DNA of 64,000 nucleotides. It comes from Tetraselmis striata. Lineage: Eukaryota; Chlorophyta; Chlorodendrophyceae; Chlorodendrales; Chlorodendraceae. Positions 21,786 to 33,363 of this stretch are shown piece after piece (the stretch's first letter is position 1; the number at the start of each line of letters is the position of its first letter). The translations under genes were made by a program, and so were the position numbers. The stretch lies in the NCBI GenBank assembly GCA_006384855.1, contig VCJN01001963.1:82388-146387 (forward strand), given 5' to 3'. The notes under the pieces were generated by a model. That model worked only from the letters and a program-made list of their open reading frames with translations. It had not been told where the DNA came from and searched no databases.

Positions 21786-23776
21786 ATGTTGTAACTTTTT
21801 CTGCTGCACAATTGTCCAGTACGGACGCAGCAGCGAGACACTTGTATGGCTGCCTTCACAGGCGCAGCCCTGGATATTCTGTCACTGATGGAGGGAATAT
21901 ATAGCTGGGCTCAGTATGCGGCGAATTGCTGCGCGTCCTGCAGGTGCAGGTGGCAGCGACTGGGGAGGCGCCACGGGTGGCCACTAGGGGAACTCAGGGT
22001 GGCGCGTGAGGGCTGCTGGAAGCAGACTCGCCGCTTCTGCGTGCGTCACCGCTGGCGCTTATTCAGCGCTGCGGTGCTATTGGTCGTGATTATGCTTCTG
22101 GCAGCCTTCCATGAGGAAGTTTCCGAGATGTGGGAGACGTATTCGGGCTGGCTGGAGGCCAACGTGGGTGTCCCCAAGTGCCCCGCAGTGTTGCATGCAT
22201 ACATTCCTGTCATCCATGCGGGGCCATGGGTGATGATTTTATTTGCGGAAATATGTCCGCCGGATGTCTGTGCTACCGCGGCCCTATACTGGGGCTTGCC
22301 TACTTCCCCGTTTTGTGTCCCGCTTTGCCCACTGAACTTCGCGTGCGACTTGGCCATCCCGCAGAAAGTGAAGGGCGCCTTTTCCTTCATTATCGTCACT
22401 GCTGTGCTGACAGTTATCTGCTTCCCGGTGCTGAGCCTCCCAACATCCTGTCTGATCCGGCACTGGTAGCTATGTAACTGCCTCCCACCTGCCACATGCA
22501 CAGCAGTTGATCCACTGCCTTTGCTCTGCAGGCAGCCATCCCCACCCTGGCTGCCGGCGCCATCTACGGCATGTGCAACGGCCTCGGTACGCAGCGCTTC
22601 CCCCAGCACGAGTCTGCCCGCCCTCTGACAATTAGTGATGGCACAGGAGATGGTGTGCTCACCCACCTCCAACGTTCCTCAACCCCCCCCCCCCCCCCCC
22701 TGCCATCGCCCCTTCCTTTGTGCAGCCGCGGGTGTTGCCATTGGCACCGCCATCATCTTCACTGGTGCCACGTTGGGGTCCATTGTGGCGTTCTTGCTGG
22801 GACGGTGAGCACGGCTGCCCGCACAACTGCGCCCCTGCCAGCTGCATCACCTCATATTGTCGCTGACCTCCCCTTCCCCCCCCCCCCCCCCTTCCCCTTC
22901 TCTGCCGCAGCTATGCCTTTCATGGCTGGCTGGAGCACATCAATCGCCGCAGCCGATGGGCCGGCGCGCTCAACCGCGCTCTACAGAACAACGGCCTCAA
23001 GTGCGCCGCTCCCTCAGGCTAATGCCGAGTCCTCCTGAACTATGCATTCGCCTGCATATATATAATATGTGTGTGCGCGTGTGTGCTTGTCTGCGTCCTA
23101 TGGTACCCAATCCTGAGCAGCTTACAGCATGCGGCCCTCCTACCAGAGTCATCATCCTCTTGCGACTGTCCCCCATCATTCCTTACTCGGTCTTCAACTA
23201 CTTGGCGTCGCTCACATCCGTCCGCTTCTGGGACTTCATGCTCGGCAGCATCGCCATTCTGCCCGGCACCGCGCTGTTTGTCTTCCTGGGCGCGCAGTCT
23301 GCGATGGCAGTGAACATGAGCATGACCGACGGCGGGGCAAGCCTCTCCACGGCCCGCATCGCCGTCACGGTCGTGGGCGTCATCATCGCCCTGGCAGCTG
23401 TGTTGCTGCTGGGATACTACGCCAAACGCGAACTCAAGTGTGCCCCTTACCTATATGTATTGCCACAGTGACGTTATTTTCAGGTTATGCTGCGGCGGGA
23501 GCTGGCTAACGCCCCCCTCTGATCCCCCTCTCACCCTTGGCACCTGACAGGCGTTTTGTGCCTAATCTGGCGACCCTGGATCTTACGGACTCGGTGACGC
23601 ATTCCTTTGGCAACAGCATCACGCTGGAGCCCAGTAGTGGCATAGATGACAATCACGGGGTAGACGCCGCATCGCCCACCCCCACTCAGAGAACCCCAGC
23701 TAAGGCGCCAACCAATAGCAGTGGCGGCGCATCAGGTCACAGGCTAGAGCAACCAGATATCGCACATCCCGTCTAA
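21487..23776 (+). CDS. TVP38/TMEM64 (VTT/DedA) family membrane protein
   Basis: Eight exons with GT-AG introns and consistent phase give 370 residues: 21487-21657, 22026-22163, 22365-22427, 22532-22586, 22726-22804, 22911-23000, 23147-23437, 23551-23776. The order fits the VTT domain: an N-terminal membrane anchor (LFSAAVLLVVIMLLAAF), the helix FIIVTAVLTVICFP joined to AAIPTLAAGAIYG, then AIIFTGATLGSIVAFLLGR, and the signature LLRLSPIIPYSVFNYLASLT followed by SVRFWDFMLGSIAILPGT, ending with a last helix (VTVVGVIIALAAVLLLGY). The hydrophilic tail is variable. Family members are polytopic proteins of the Golgi, ER or plastid envelope linked to membrane traffic or lipid scrambling; the exact role here is unknown. 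An earlier ATG is not excluded; an in-frame ATG at 21538 is an alternative start. Intron 1 holds a G run and others hold C runs. The 3' part is duplicated in inverted orientation at 17.3-18.4 kb. Confidence 0.88.
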
Positions 23777-24480
23777 TGGGTTCGCGCAAATAGCATACAA
23801 TGTATTCATGAAATAATGTATTAAAACCTAGCGAGCTCCTCTCAGCCGGATATGGTGGACGAGTGATACATGTGCACATACTTTCACTCACCTGGTTGTT
23901 TACGACCATGCTTGAGCCAGAGAAACTGGAGTGATGTGCTCACCTCCCCAGACACTTTCAAAAGCGCTTCCGCTCATCTGAAAGCTTGCTGTGGCATGTA
24001 CGCAGCACTGTGTCCAGGTCGGGGAAATCACGCATCTACTGCTAACCTACCGGTACGCAAGGCCAGGGTAAAATCCGCGCCAAAACAATCGCCAGTGAGA
24101 ATGGAATTCATCTGAGAGCCGTCGCCCTCTATTTATCATTTAGTTGAAGCATGCAAGGTGCTGTGCCTCGAGCATGTCTGCCTGATCTTCGCTGGCGGCT
24201 TGGGTAGATATGCCATCATTCCTCGTATGAACTACTGCCATATGTGATGGCTATATCACAGTCGCATGAGTACCGTCCGCATCAACACCAAGCGTCATTA
24301 CACAATTAAGACACACACCAAGGTGCTGCCAGATCGATGCAAAATTGCTTTTCGATTTATTTTACACTAGATATGGCACAATGCCCGTGGCTACATGTGG
24401 CAGCACCGCCGCACTCTGCATTCAGCATTATCCGCCATGCAGCGCAACCATCTGGCCGTGGGCGCATCACCGCTTCCACA
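23361..24480 (+). repeat. Right arm of a 1.1-kb inverted duplication
   Basis: Source arm of the inverted repeat whose partner is 17300-18420. It includes the end of exon 7, the last intron and last exon of the TVP38-like gene, and about 700 bp of 3' flank. The arms are separated by about 4.9 kb that contains the cysteine-repeat gene and the rest of the TVP38-like gene. Confidence 0.85.
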
Positions 24481-25032
24481 TGGCTGCTGGACTTAATTTG
24501 CCATGTACAGTATTCGCCTATCTTCAAGCACGTCCAGGTCATCCTTGTGTGCTTTTGTGGTATTTGTGTACAGCAACAGGGGATAAATCAGAATGTATAT
24601 ATGCCACGGGGATTGCGCGTTGTAGTAGGACTGAGTTGTAGGATCCACCCTACTTTGCTGGCGCTACTTGTCTCTAATGCTGATATATCTTGAGATGCAT
24701 AGCGTAGTCTTGAGATATATCATCTCGAGATGATATATCTGGAGATGCTGTAAACTTCAGATACCCGTACCAATACCCGTTGTCGTTGTCTAGCGGTACA
24801 ATATATTTTGGTCGCTATATTGAAACGGTAAATAGCATCTAGGTCAGGATCCCCAGTACTTCAGTCGCTTAGCGACCAAATAGCACCGAGTCTGGTCGCC
24901 AATAAATCATCCTGCTAGATAGCGCTATGTAACGGTAAGGATTATGCGCTAGTGACTGCAACCAATGCTCGTCGCGACTGTTCCGTGCAATGAGCAAGCT
25001 CCGCCGCCCGCGGCACGACTGCTGCTGCATTT
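24481..25032. other. Spacer without a gene
   Basis: AT-richer sequence with a perfect palindrome (24713-24740) and words shared with other spacers (GGTAAGGATTAT near 24934). No coding potential recognised. Confidence 0.4.
24713..24740. repeat. Perfect 28-bp palindrome
   Basis: The half-site AGATATATCATCTC is followed at once by its reverse complement, centred on CTCGAG. Neighbouring sequence carries further GATATATC words. Function unknown. Confidence 0.9.
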
Positions 25033-25164
25033 TGTAGTTACATGAGCTAGCTGCAAAATTAGGCGATCAGGAAACTACCCGAATAGGCAATAGGAAACGT
25101 CCACTACATCAGTTGCGAGGTGAAAACAGCACCAGAAGAGGGTGCGGAATGAGCACGGGCAAAC
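25033..25164 (-). mobile_element. Short interspersed repeat, family B (copy 3)
   Basis: Reverse-complement copy: GTTACATGAGCTAGCTGCAA, GGCAATAGGAAACGTCCACT, then AGAAGAGGGTGCGGAATGAG and CACGGGCA. It is very similar to the copy at 41112. Confidence 0.8.
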
Positions 25165-28100
25165 GCATCAGACTTGGCCGTCTGCACTCCGGCAGAGAGG
25201 ATATGCCGCCCAAGGTACCATGCATGCAAGCATAGACTCGCTGCAACAACCCCCGCCGCGTGCGCGACAGGTGATGGCGAAACTCAGCGGGCTGGCTGGC
25301 AACACAGTTTCGAAGAGCATGGACGGACTGACCACAAAGGAAGCATGAAGTCGGGGCGAAAGGACCGCCAGGGAAGTTGCGCACAGCAAGTAACACCGCA
25401 AAGATGTAGACCACTGTTAAAGCGGATTTTCCGAGGCGGCCGCGGTCCTCAACCACAAAAGGGTAGTACCGGTGAACAACACCCTGCACCGGGGCGGAAG
25501 ACGTCCGGTCCGCCGCTAGCTTGTTGCGCTCCGCCTCGGTCGCCACGATCCCCGGGGTACACCAGCGGGGTTCGTTGCCCCAAGTGGGAGTCGTGGAGGA
25601 CACGCACGCGAAATCGATCATGGAATCGCCCCCCCCCCCCCCCCCATCCCGCCAGCGTCAAAGCTGACGGCCGCGAGCGGTCCGCTGGGCGCAGCCCACT
25701 CGTCTCAAGGGTCAAGTCGCCGACTCCCGAGCGGTCCCGGTCGAGCACCGTCCCCGCTTCGATCGCCACGGAAGCCCACAGATTTTTCAAAGCGGTATGC
25801 ATGCGGTGCTTGTAGTTCGCAACGGGGCAGATGGGCAGATAGATGATCCACGACGAAATCCGTGGCATTCCGGTTCGAGCCATCCGTAGGTAGAGCGAAG
25901 CCATAAGGGGTCAATCCCACACGTGGGGCTAGGACATGTGGCTGGCGAGCGCGGAACCCCCGCGCGGGCGAAGGCCCAACACCCGCGCAGCGGCGGCCGA
26001 ATACGCAGCATGGGGAATCTTGCGGGCTGACTCGTGATCCGACTGGAAAAGCGATAGGGAGTTCGGCCTGCATGCGATGTACAAGCGCAGGGTATCAAGA
26101 GCGAGGGCCACGAAGTCATGCAAGCGAATCGCACGGCTGAGGTGGCGTTGGACAGCCATGGTCGTTGTGGGTTGATCATCGGAGGCAGCACCCGTACCCG
26201 TACCCGAGGGCGGAGCTGTAGTACCGCTTGGCTGAGGTTCTAGTAGGGAAGGAGATGCCACCGACATAGGGGGTGCCACTAATTCGCGGGGCGACGGTAT
26301 CTTGAGAGCTACATAAGCGCATGTAGTAACGGTGTTGGCAGTATTCGTACCACCGATAGGAAGCGATTGTTGGGCAGCATATATAGGCGGCCTCACCAGT
26401 ATCAACTCCATGGGGAGTGGCCGTAAAAGGAGATGTGGTGACGGGCAGTCCTCCGCTAGTGCTCGTACCCGTACGGGCCGTGATACTGCTGCATTTCGTC
26501 TGCCGGCGGACGCCACGTAGTGCGCTCCGCCGGTCTTGCCACTTAGCGTCTGTAGTTAAGTATTGGTTATTTTTATTTAAAGTAGTTGGGGTTTCCTTTT
26601 TCGCCCGGCGACCACTGCGCGCGCTCTCTCCATGCGCGCATTTATACATCGTACTCAACGCACGGTAGCACGCGATGCTTTCGCACCCGAAATGTGATCG
26701 AGAGAGGAACTACCATACAAACGAGCACGGTCAACTCCCGCCGCACGACATAGTGAGTCGACGCCACTCGAGATAGAATTCTATAGCGGGCTGCATGTTG
26801 TCCCCATCTTCCATCTTCGCGCCCCGCCTACCATGTGGCGGCCCGCGTCGATGCTCGCGGGTTCGTCCCGTGCAAGACGCTTTGGCTTTCCCGCACGCCC
26901 GATCCGCGTGTGAAGATCCGCCATCCTCCGACCTCCGGTACCGTCTCCGTGGATGCGAATAGCATACTTATATGCCGGTCTGATGCTTACAGCGGACGGC
27001 TTTAAATCGCACCTTCAACAGGCGAGTGCTAAGACACCGCTCCCGGCTCCCCCTCTCTTGTCACCGAGCCCCCCATCCCGACCGCGCATGTAGCGCGGGT
27101 TGGCGGTACTTTTGGCCCCATCTGCGTGCCCTCACCGCCCTCATGGCACGCTCCATCTTGGCGCCGCCTGCTCGACGCCTTGGCCTAACTGGCCGATTCA
27201 AACACCTTTCTTCAGACTGTCGGCAATTCCGTGTTCGGCCGGCGGCCGACGCGGCTACCATAACCGAGCGACACGCATTCTACCCGGGCCAGTACCAATA
27301 CTCCACTACACCGGGCCACATACATACCCTATGGGCAATCGCTGCACATGCCGCAGGATACACTGGTTTGGAATCTATCGCGGCCAGATTCACTACAAAC
27401 CCATCGATATCACCCCGCCGGGCTTCCATTACAGTGGAAGCGCCGGGATCACTTCCCCCCCCGGCACCGGTCCAACTATCGACACCCACAGAACCATTAT
27501 TCCGGTATGGCAGGACCATAACCACCTCGGCGTAATATCCCTCACTGCCACGGCGTGGACATGGTTGGACCCCCTCCACACCCCTCCCCCACTATGGCTT
27601 CAACCCACAATACGCCGGATGATCCAATACTTTCACCGATGGCAAAATACCCCATGCCCCCCTCTTCCTACTCGGTTGAACTCGGTTGACCATCTGCCTC
27701 TCCCCCCCCCCCCCCCCCCCCCCGGTCAAACAAATGGGGACTCCCCGTGGTCATGTGCCACCCAATGCCTAATGATAATATCCGCCCTCACGACCGACGT
27801 GCGTCCCACCAGCCACAATCAGGTACCACCCGCGCACATATTTCTACGCCATGCATAAGGCCCTGTGGCGCTGGGCAACACAAGGAGCATCGCTTCCCTC
27901 GGGACAGTGCCATCGGGAACACTGAAACCACCCACATGCACCTAGCGGCGCCCCTCGGTCACAGGCTTGGACCGCCGTAACCCCAACCTCACCAATCCGG
28001 CACACCACACGACCGAACAAACGACCCCTGGTTCCCGCTCCCACGCACACCCTCCTCACTAGGCAACACGGAAGCAAAGCCACACGAAACCGTCCCACGC

Positions 28101-29387
28101 CCGTTCCGTCCCGAATGCCAACCCGTGCCAATGCTGAAGCATGTACACAGAGACGGCGCGGCACGCTGACCGGTGCGCCATGCCGACATGGCGCAGGTGG
28201 CGCAGCGGATGGGCTGGAAGCTCAAGTACAAGCGCAAGCCCATGGGCTATTGGGAGGATTTTGCCAGGCGTGGTGGGGCGTGTCTTGTGGTGGTCTGTTG
28301 CGGTGCGCGGTGGCGTGTCCTGAGGTGGCCCGCATGCACGCGCAGACAATGTGAAGGCGGCGATCTTGGAGTTCAAGAGCTCGAAAGCTCCGAAACCCTC
28401 CGCGCACACCCCCACAGTTGCCCACCCTCGACCGCACATGTCAACCCCCGGTGTACGCCGCCCAATAAAGTAGCGGCTGACCGCTTCTCCTCTGCGCTGG
28501 TGTGCCGAGCTTCGCATAATAATTTCTCGTTGGTCGAGCCGGAAGAGCACAACACATAGAGCAGTGTACATAGCAGTGCGCAACGGCGCGGTAGCTGGCG
28601 TGGCATGGTAGCCGACGTCTAGCATGTTGCCATCCGTCCGTGGTGCTAGAGCTTCAATGATCCGAGAGTAGATATACGGGTTTCTGACGGGATGACGAGC
28701 GTTGCCCAAAGTTTTGATCGGCCGAGCCGAGAAACTCTGAGTTCGGGCGGGAACTGCAATACGCGGCGGTCGCTGGCATATTGGTAGCCGGAGAGCTGGT
28801 GGCGGTCGCTGGCGTCATGGTAGCCAGCCTCGGGGTGTGCGCTTTGGCCTCAAGGTGCGCGAACCTTGAGTCGACATTGCGCAGCGAGTGCGACGTGCAT
28901 GCGTTGCTTGAGTGTCGAGACCCCTTATTGAGTGCTGCGGCGGTCTCAGTTTTGCGTCCGGGCTTCTTGCCCGGACGGACTTCCTGCGAAGTATAGCGTT
29001 AGCCAACTCTCCCTAGCAGAGGGCCCATAACGTGTTGTGCGTAGCAATTCTACCAACCCGCCATGTCTGCGGGTCCCCGGCGCGAGCCGGGGACCGTATG
29101 AGGGAGCGTGAAGCGCGGAGAGTGGCTGGTCATAGAGAAGTGACCAGGCCCGTTGCGGCGCCGCGCGCATGTAGACAGGCGAAGCGGTGCCTAATGTGTG
29201 CGCGCTGTGCTGGTGCGGACTATGGATGATGACATGTGCTAGAGTACTACGGCAAACCCCAGCTACATTGTACATATGCAGTGGTGTACGAACACTTCGT
29301 CTCTACGTCGTCAGCAATCGAACTTCAGCCAGCCCCAGCCGACCGTTACCTGACCTGAGTTTGTCGGGCAGGGTACCGTCCCGTACC
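25165..29387. other. Gene-poor region, no supported gene
   Basis: Many overlapping open stretches of 60-250 codons occur on both strands; they are rich in Pro, Arg, Thr and Ala and I recognise none. The longest (27100-27858 on the plus strand, 25929-26516 on the minus strand) may be decayed transposon coding sequence, but this is a guess. Poly-C runs lie near 25627-25645 and 27704-27723. A possible conserved peptide at about 28187-28272 is listed separately. Confidence 0.35.
28187..28272 (+). other. Possible exon fragment with a KRKPMGYW peptide
   Basis: The plus-strand peptide MAQVAQRMGWKLKYKRKP continues into MGYWEDFARR. A basic run followed by KPxGYW resembles short modules I have seen in algal proteins of unknown function, but I cannot name a domain. 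The peptide stands alone with no neighbouring exon identified, so it may be a gene relic. Confidence 0.25.
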
Positions 29388-29520
29388 ATTTCAAAGTTGA
29401 GTCCTGTTTTGCCATAAAGGTCGCGCAGGCTGTTTTACACAAACAAGAGCCGACATTGGCATGAAGGTTAAGGGAGTAAGGGAAAGCGTGGAGGGGAAAA
29501 CGGAGTCAGGGGGGCTCAAC

Positions 29521-29662
29521 TGTTACGGCTGCTTTTATGTCTACTAGTGCTGCACCCAAAAAGGGCGCAACGACAGGTGCCTAGTTCCCGTATCACTTAG
29601 CAGCACTTGTAGCCGAAAAGCGGTTAGGGAAAGGGAGGAAACCCCATAAACTAGTTTAGATC
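29521..29662 (+). repeat. Direct repeat at the 3' side of the recombinase element
   Basis: Shares CGGCTGCTTTTATGTCTACT, GCACCCAAAAAGGGCGCAAC and AGGGAGGAAACCCCATAAAC with 32440-32582 in the same orientation. Confidence 0.85.
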
Positions 29663-32439
29663 ATTTCAAAGTTGAGTCTGTTTTTGCTAGTCATGAGCGA
29701 AAGGAGAGAGCGGCGGATTGACGGAGAAGAGGTAGCGCCATGTCATGAAGGGGGCACCGGGAAGGCCACCGCTGCGGAGTCATGTTGGATTTGGAAGTGG
29801 CGGAGGGGCGCGATGTGACCGAAGAAGAACCATGCGCCATGCGAAGGAAGAACGTTGGGGTCGATGTAGTCAAGAACGACGTCAAAGTTAGTGGCCCAGC
29901 CGCCTTGGTAGTGAATGTGGGACAGTGGAGCTCCGATGGCGTTAGCGGCAGACGCTGCTCCCTTGCGAAGGCTGTGTGAGCTCCAGGAAGTGCCGGCGGG
30001 AGGGGCAGCACCGACAAGACGAACGGTTGTAGAGAGCCAATCCGACAATGTAGCGGCGGTGCAAGATTTGGACTGCTAGCTCGGGGCGACCGCCCAAAAG
30101 TCTGTTTCGGCCACGGCAACATGAACAAGGGGAATAGACTACTGTACATGGTCGATGAAGTGGTGCAGGAGACGGGCAACGCGGGGGTGTTTTGACACTA
30201 GAAGGAGCAGCACGCGCAGGTCGTCGGGTCCCCGTCGAGCAGCGCGGCCTTTTCGCGGTACACCTGCAGGGTATGTAATGTTGTAATCGTCGACATGCAT
30301 ATCCCGCACTCGGCATGACACGCCAGTGAGTCCCCTGGCAAAGAACATAAAGTTGACAACCGAGGCCACGAGGGCTCGGAAGTTGTACTGGTACTCTTGA
30401 GTGGGAGCGGACACAATCAACTCTGCTCGCTCGACGAAGATGTAAGCGACATCATCATGGAAGGGGACTCGCATAGGGGCAGCCTGCAGCCGGCGTTGCC
30501 GTAGCATTAGCCCACGATGAGCTGCGGTAAGGTGCAATTTGTCCTTAGCAATCGGGTCGAGGTTGTGCAGCTCGAAGAACGCGTTGATTGCGGACATGTA
30601 GGGCTGCAACGACTTAGCCCCAATGTGCCCTCGCTCACCAACCCAAGCAACGTACCGGACGACAACAGCATTTGTCGCCTTCAGCGGGCTGATGTTCTCG
30701 GAGTCGTGGCAGAACTCCGCGAACTGAGAGAGTCTGCCGGCGTAGCTCTTGAGGGTCTGAGTTGTGAGGGAGCTGGAGAGTATATCGAGAGTCCGTTGTC
30801 ACAACTCGTCTGAGCCGAATGCGTCCTGCAGCCGAGACCGGAGCGAAGCAGCCCAAGGGGCAATAGCTTCGGGCTCGTCAATTACGTAAGTGCGGCGCTT
30901 GGCGGACAGAGTAACAGAGGGGCGGTTACTCTTAGCAAAATACTCGGCAGCAACGGTTAAGTTTCCGGCTGTTGGCCGGTAGTTGCTAGACGGGTTTGCA
31001 GTAGCACCAGTACGGGTTTGCGGGGCTAGTTTCAGGTAGGAGGGCCGTCCCGCGCGCCCTTCGCGCTCGTAGCGCTTGTCACGCGCGTAACGTACACGCG
31101 CAAAGCTTGGTCGTTGCGAACCAGTTGTAACACGAAATGTAACAACCGAATGACGCAACGGTGAGATAGTACGGAAGGCGGTTTGTTGAGTCGCGATGCA
31201 CAGGTGTGCGGATGGTTGAGCCGCACTCGGTTGTAGTTGTAAGAAGCGCCGCACCGAGGAAGGTCTATATGAAGTCTATAAGGTGGGGGGTCTGGTCCTG
31301 ACACATGGCGCTCATCCTATCGTTGAGCTGCTAGCGTTCGCCTTGCGGCGGTCACCGAAAGGTGGCCTCGCAAAGCGCCAGCCGCTCCGACGAAAGGCGC
31401 CCCACACCGTCACTCGTGCTCACCTTCGCGGCCCCGCCCACGACCGCCACCACGTCCACGTCCCCGCCCGCGCCCTGCAGCCGCTGCCGCTACTCGAGCA
31501 GTAGCGGATGCTTTGGCACTGCTTGCTACTGTCGCCTCGAAGACGCGACGCTCGCAGTCCCTCACGAGATCCCCAAAAATCGCATAACCTAGGTGCTCAA
31601 AAGCAGGCTGAAAATGCTGGGCTCGCAGCAAGTCCAGAACACCTTGATCACCGTGCACACGTTTGATCTCATTAAGCCTCCGTAAGAAGGCCAAACGAAA
31701 GCGAAACGCCTTGTCGATGGCTTCCGCGTGATTTCGAGCACGTGCGAGGTAGGGGGTGAAGTCTTGATTTGAAGCTGGGACGTAGGGTAGCAGCTCGTCG
31801 AGAGCTACAAAAGTGCAGGCATGTGGGCGCCGAAACACGACATCCAAAGATACTTCTCCTGGGCTGGCAGACGCCGGTCATCCTGCTTGAGGTACTCGTT
31901 CGTTAGGTCGGTGCTCAGGGGGAAGAGTCCAGGCACTCGGCTGACCGGTCGAACGGCCTCGTAACCAGACTCTGCTCGTTGCAGTAGTTCTAGCACCGCG
32001 AGGTAGTCGTCCTCGTCACTCACGGATATTATTGCTCCGACACGGCCGCCGTGGGCTAGCTCTAGCAAGTCGGGGCGCACTGCGGCTCCCCCGCTGCTTG
32101 TCGGCTGTCCCGCGATGCGCTGCCCGGAACCGGAGCCATGTGCCCGTCTCCATCAACAACACGGTCACGAGCCGTCAATTGAGCTAACGCTGTTGCAAGC
32201 TCGCGCAACAGTGTAGACTGGGCGTTCACGTTTGCTTGAAGCGATTCGAGCGTCGGCTCAACGACGGGTTCTTTTCCATCTGGCATGGTAACGCACGGAC
32301 GCACGGATGAGAATTTCACACACGGGTGGTGAGCCGGGTGTGGTCTTGAACAACATGGGGTGACCTTGCTCGCAACAGGTTACGAGACAGTTTTAACATC
32401 GCTGTGTGAAACGCAGCAAAAACTGGACGATGGCTGGTT

Positions 32440-32582
32440 GCGGCTGCTTTTATGTCTACTTGTGCTGCACCCAAAAAGGGCGCAACGACAGGTGCCTAGT
32501 TCCCGTACCGCTGAGCAGCACTTGTATCCGAAAAAAACAATATTAGGGAAAGGGAGGAAACCCCATAAACTAGTCTAGATCA
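32440..32582 (+). repeat. Direct repeat at the 5' side of the recombinase element
   Basis: Partner of 29521-29662 in the same orientation, with a handful of substitutions and a small insertion. Confidence 0.85.
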
Positions 32583-32602
32583 GTACAGGTACTCGTGAAG
32601 TA

Positions 32603-32722
32603 TGAGGGCTTCGTCGGAGAGTCGCCTGCCCAGGCAGGGCTTTCCGCAACTGGATCGCTGCCTCAACGGCCGTCGTATAGATGCTGCAAGGGTTTCAATG
32701 GTGCAGGGGGCGGGAAAAAACA
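32603..32722 (+). mobile_element. LINE 3' tail fragment
   Basis: About 120 bp of the LINE 3' tail: GAGAGTCGCCTGCCCAGGCA, GGGCTTTCCGCAACTGGATC, GGCCGTCGTATAGATGCTGC, ending in GGCGGGAAAAAACAAA. It lies directly next to the direct repeat of the recombinase element. Confidence 0.8.
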
Positions 32723-32975
32723 AATGCGGGCTTCGTCACCAGGCAAGCGAGCATCAGCGCGAAAACGAAAAAAAACATAAATCAGCGCGAGGTCGTTCCG
32801 CACTTCATCATCGACGGGCTGGCACTCAAATCAATATCTATCCGCCCTCTTGAACCAGCCCCCGACCCCCCCCCCCCCCCCTCTCCCACAGCACGGCGCG
32901 CCGGGCCGGGCCTCAGGCCGTGCGTCAAAGCATCATTCCCCGGCACCCCTCGCTTGCCCACCGTCGTCCGGCGCG

Positions 32976-33332
32976 ATGCTGGGCGCGTACGCAGCGTGGG
33001 TACGAGGCCACGCGGGGCTGGTCAGCGGCGTGGAGGGCGCGCTGGCAAGCGCCGTGTGGCTCCTCCCCGACCGCTTCTCCGACAGCGAGCTCAAGGCGGA
33101 GGCGCTCAGCGCGGGCCTTGGCCTGCTGTCGCTCTTTAACGCTGTCATCGTCGAGCCGGGCCGCGTGGGTGGTGGCGACGCGGGTGCGCTGGCCCGCCGC
33201 TGGCCCGCCTCTCGCGGACTGCTCCGCGCCCAAGTCGCCATGGAACGACTTTTCTTTTCCTCTCCTGCACGTACGTACCTGTACCTGCAACAGTAGTTCC
33301 TACGAGTACTGCAGGAACTGAAGCCCTGGGAT

Positions 33333-33363
<31 letters not shown>

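Larger units (their letters stand above)
29388..32590 (-). mobile_element. Fossil tyrosine-recombinase element (Crypton- or Ngaro/DIRS-like)
   Basis: A minus-strand element of about 3 kb. Its upstream part (about 31410-32319) encodes a Gag-like or accessory region ending in an Arg/Gly-rich tail. Downstream (about 29740-31250) lies a tyrosine-recombinase region: an N-terminal SAM-like part (about 30139-30609) and the C-terminal HxxR box SHSLRKGAAS with the following GGWA. Direct repeats of about 140 bp at 29521-29662 and 32440-32582 flank the coding part, like the split direct repeats of Ngaro/PAT-type elements. I see no reverse transcriptase, which would rather suggest a Crypton or a deleted element. 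It looks broken, with several interruptions; the repeats have diverged only slightly, so it is probably not very old. Confidence 0.65.
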
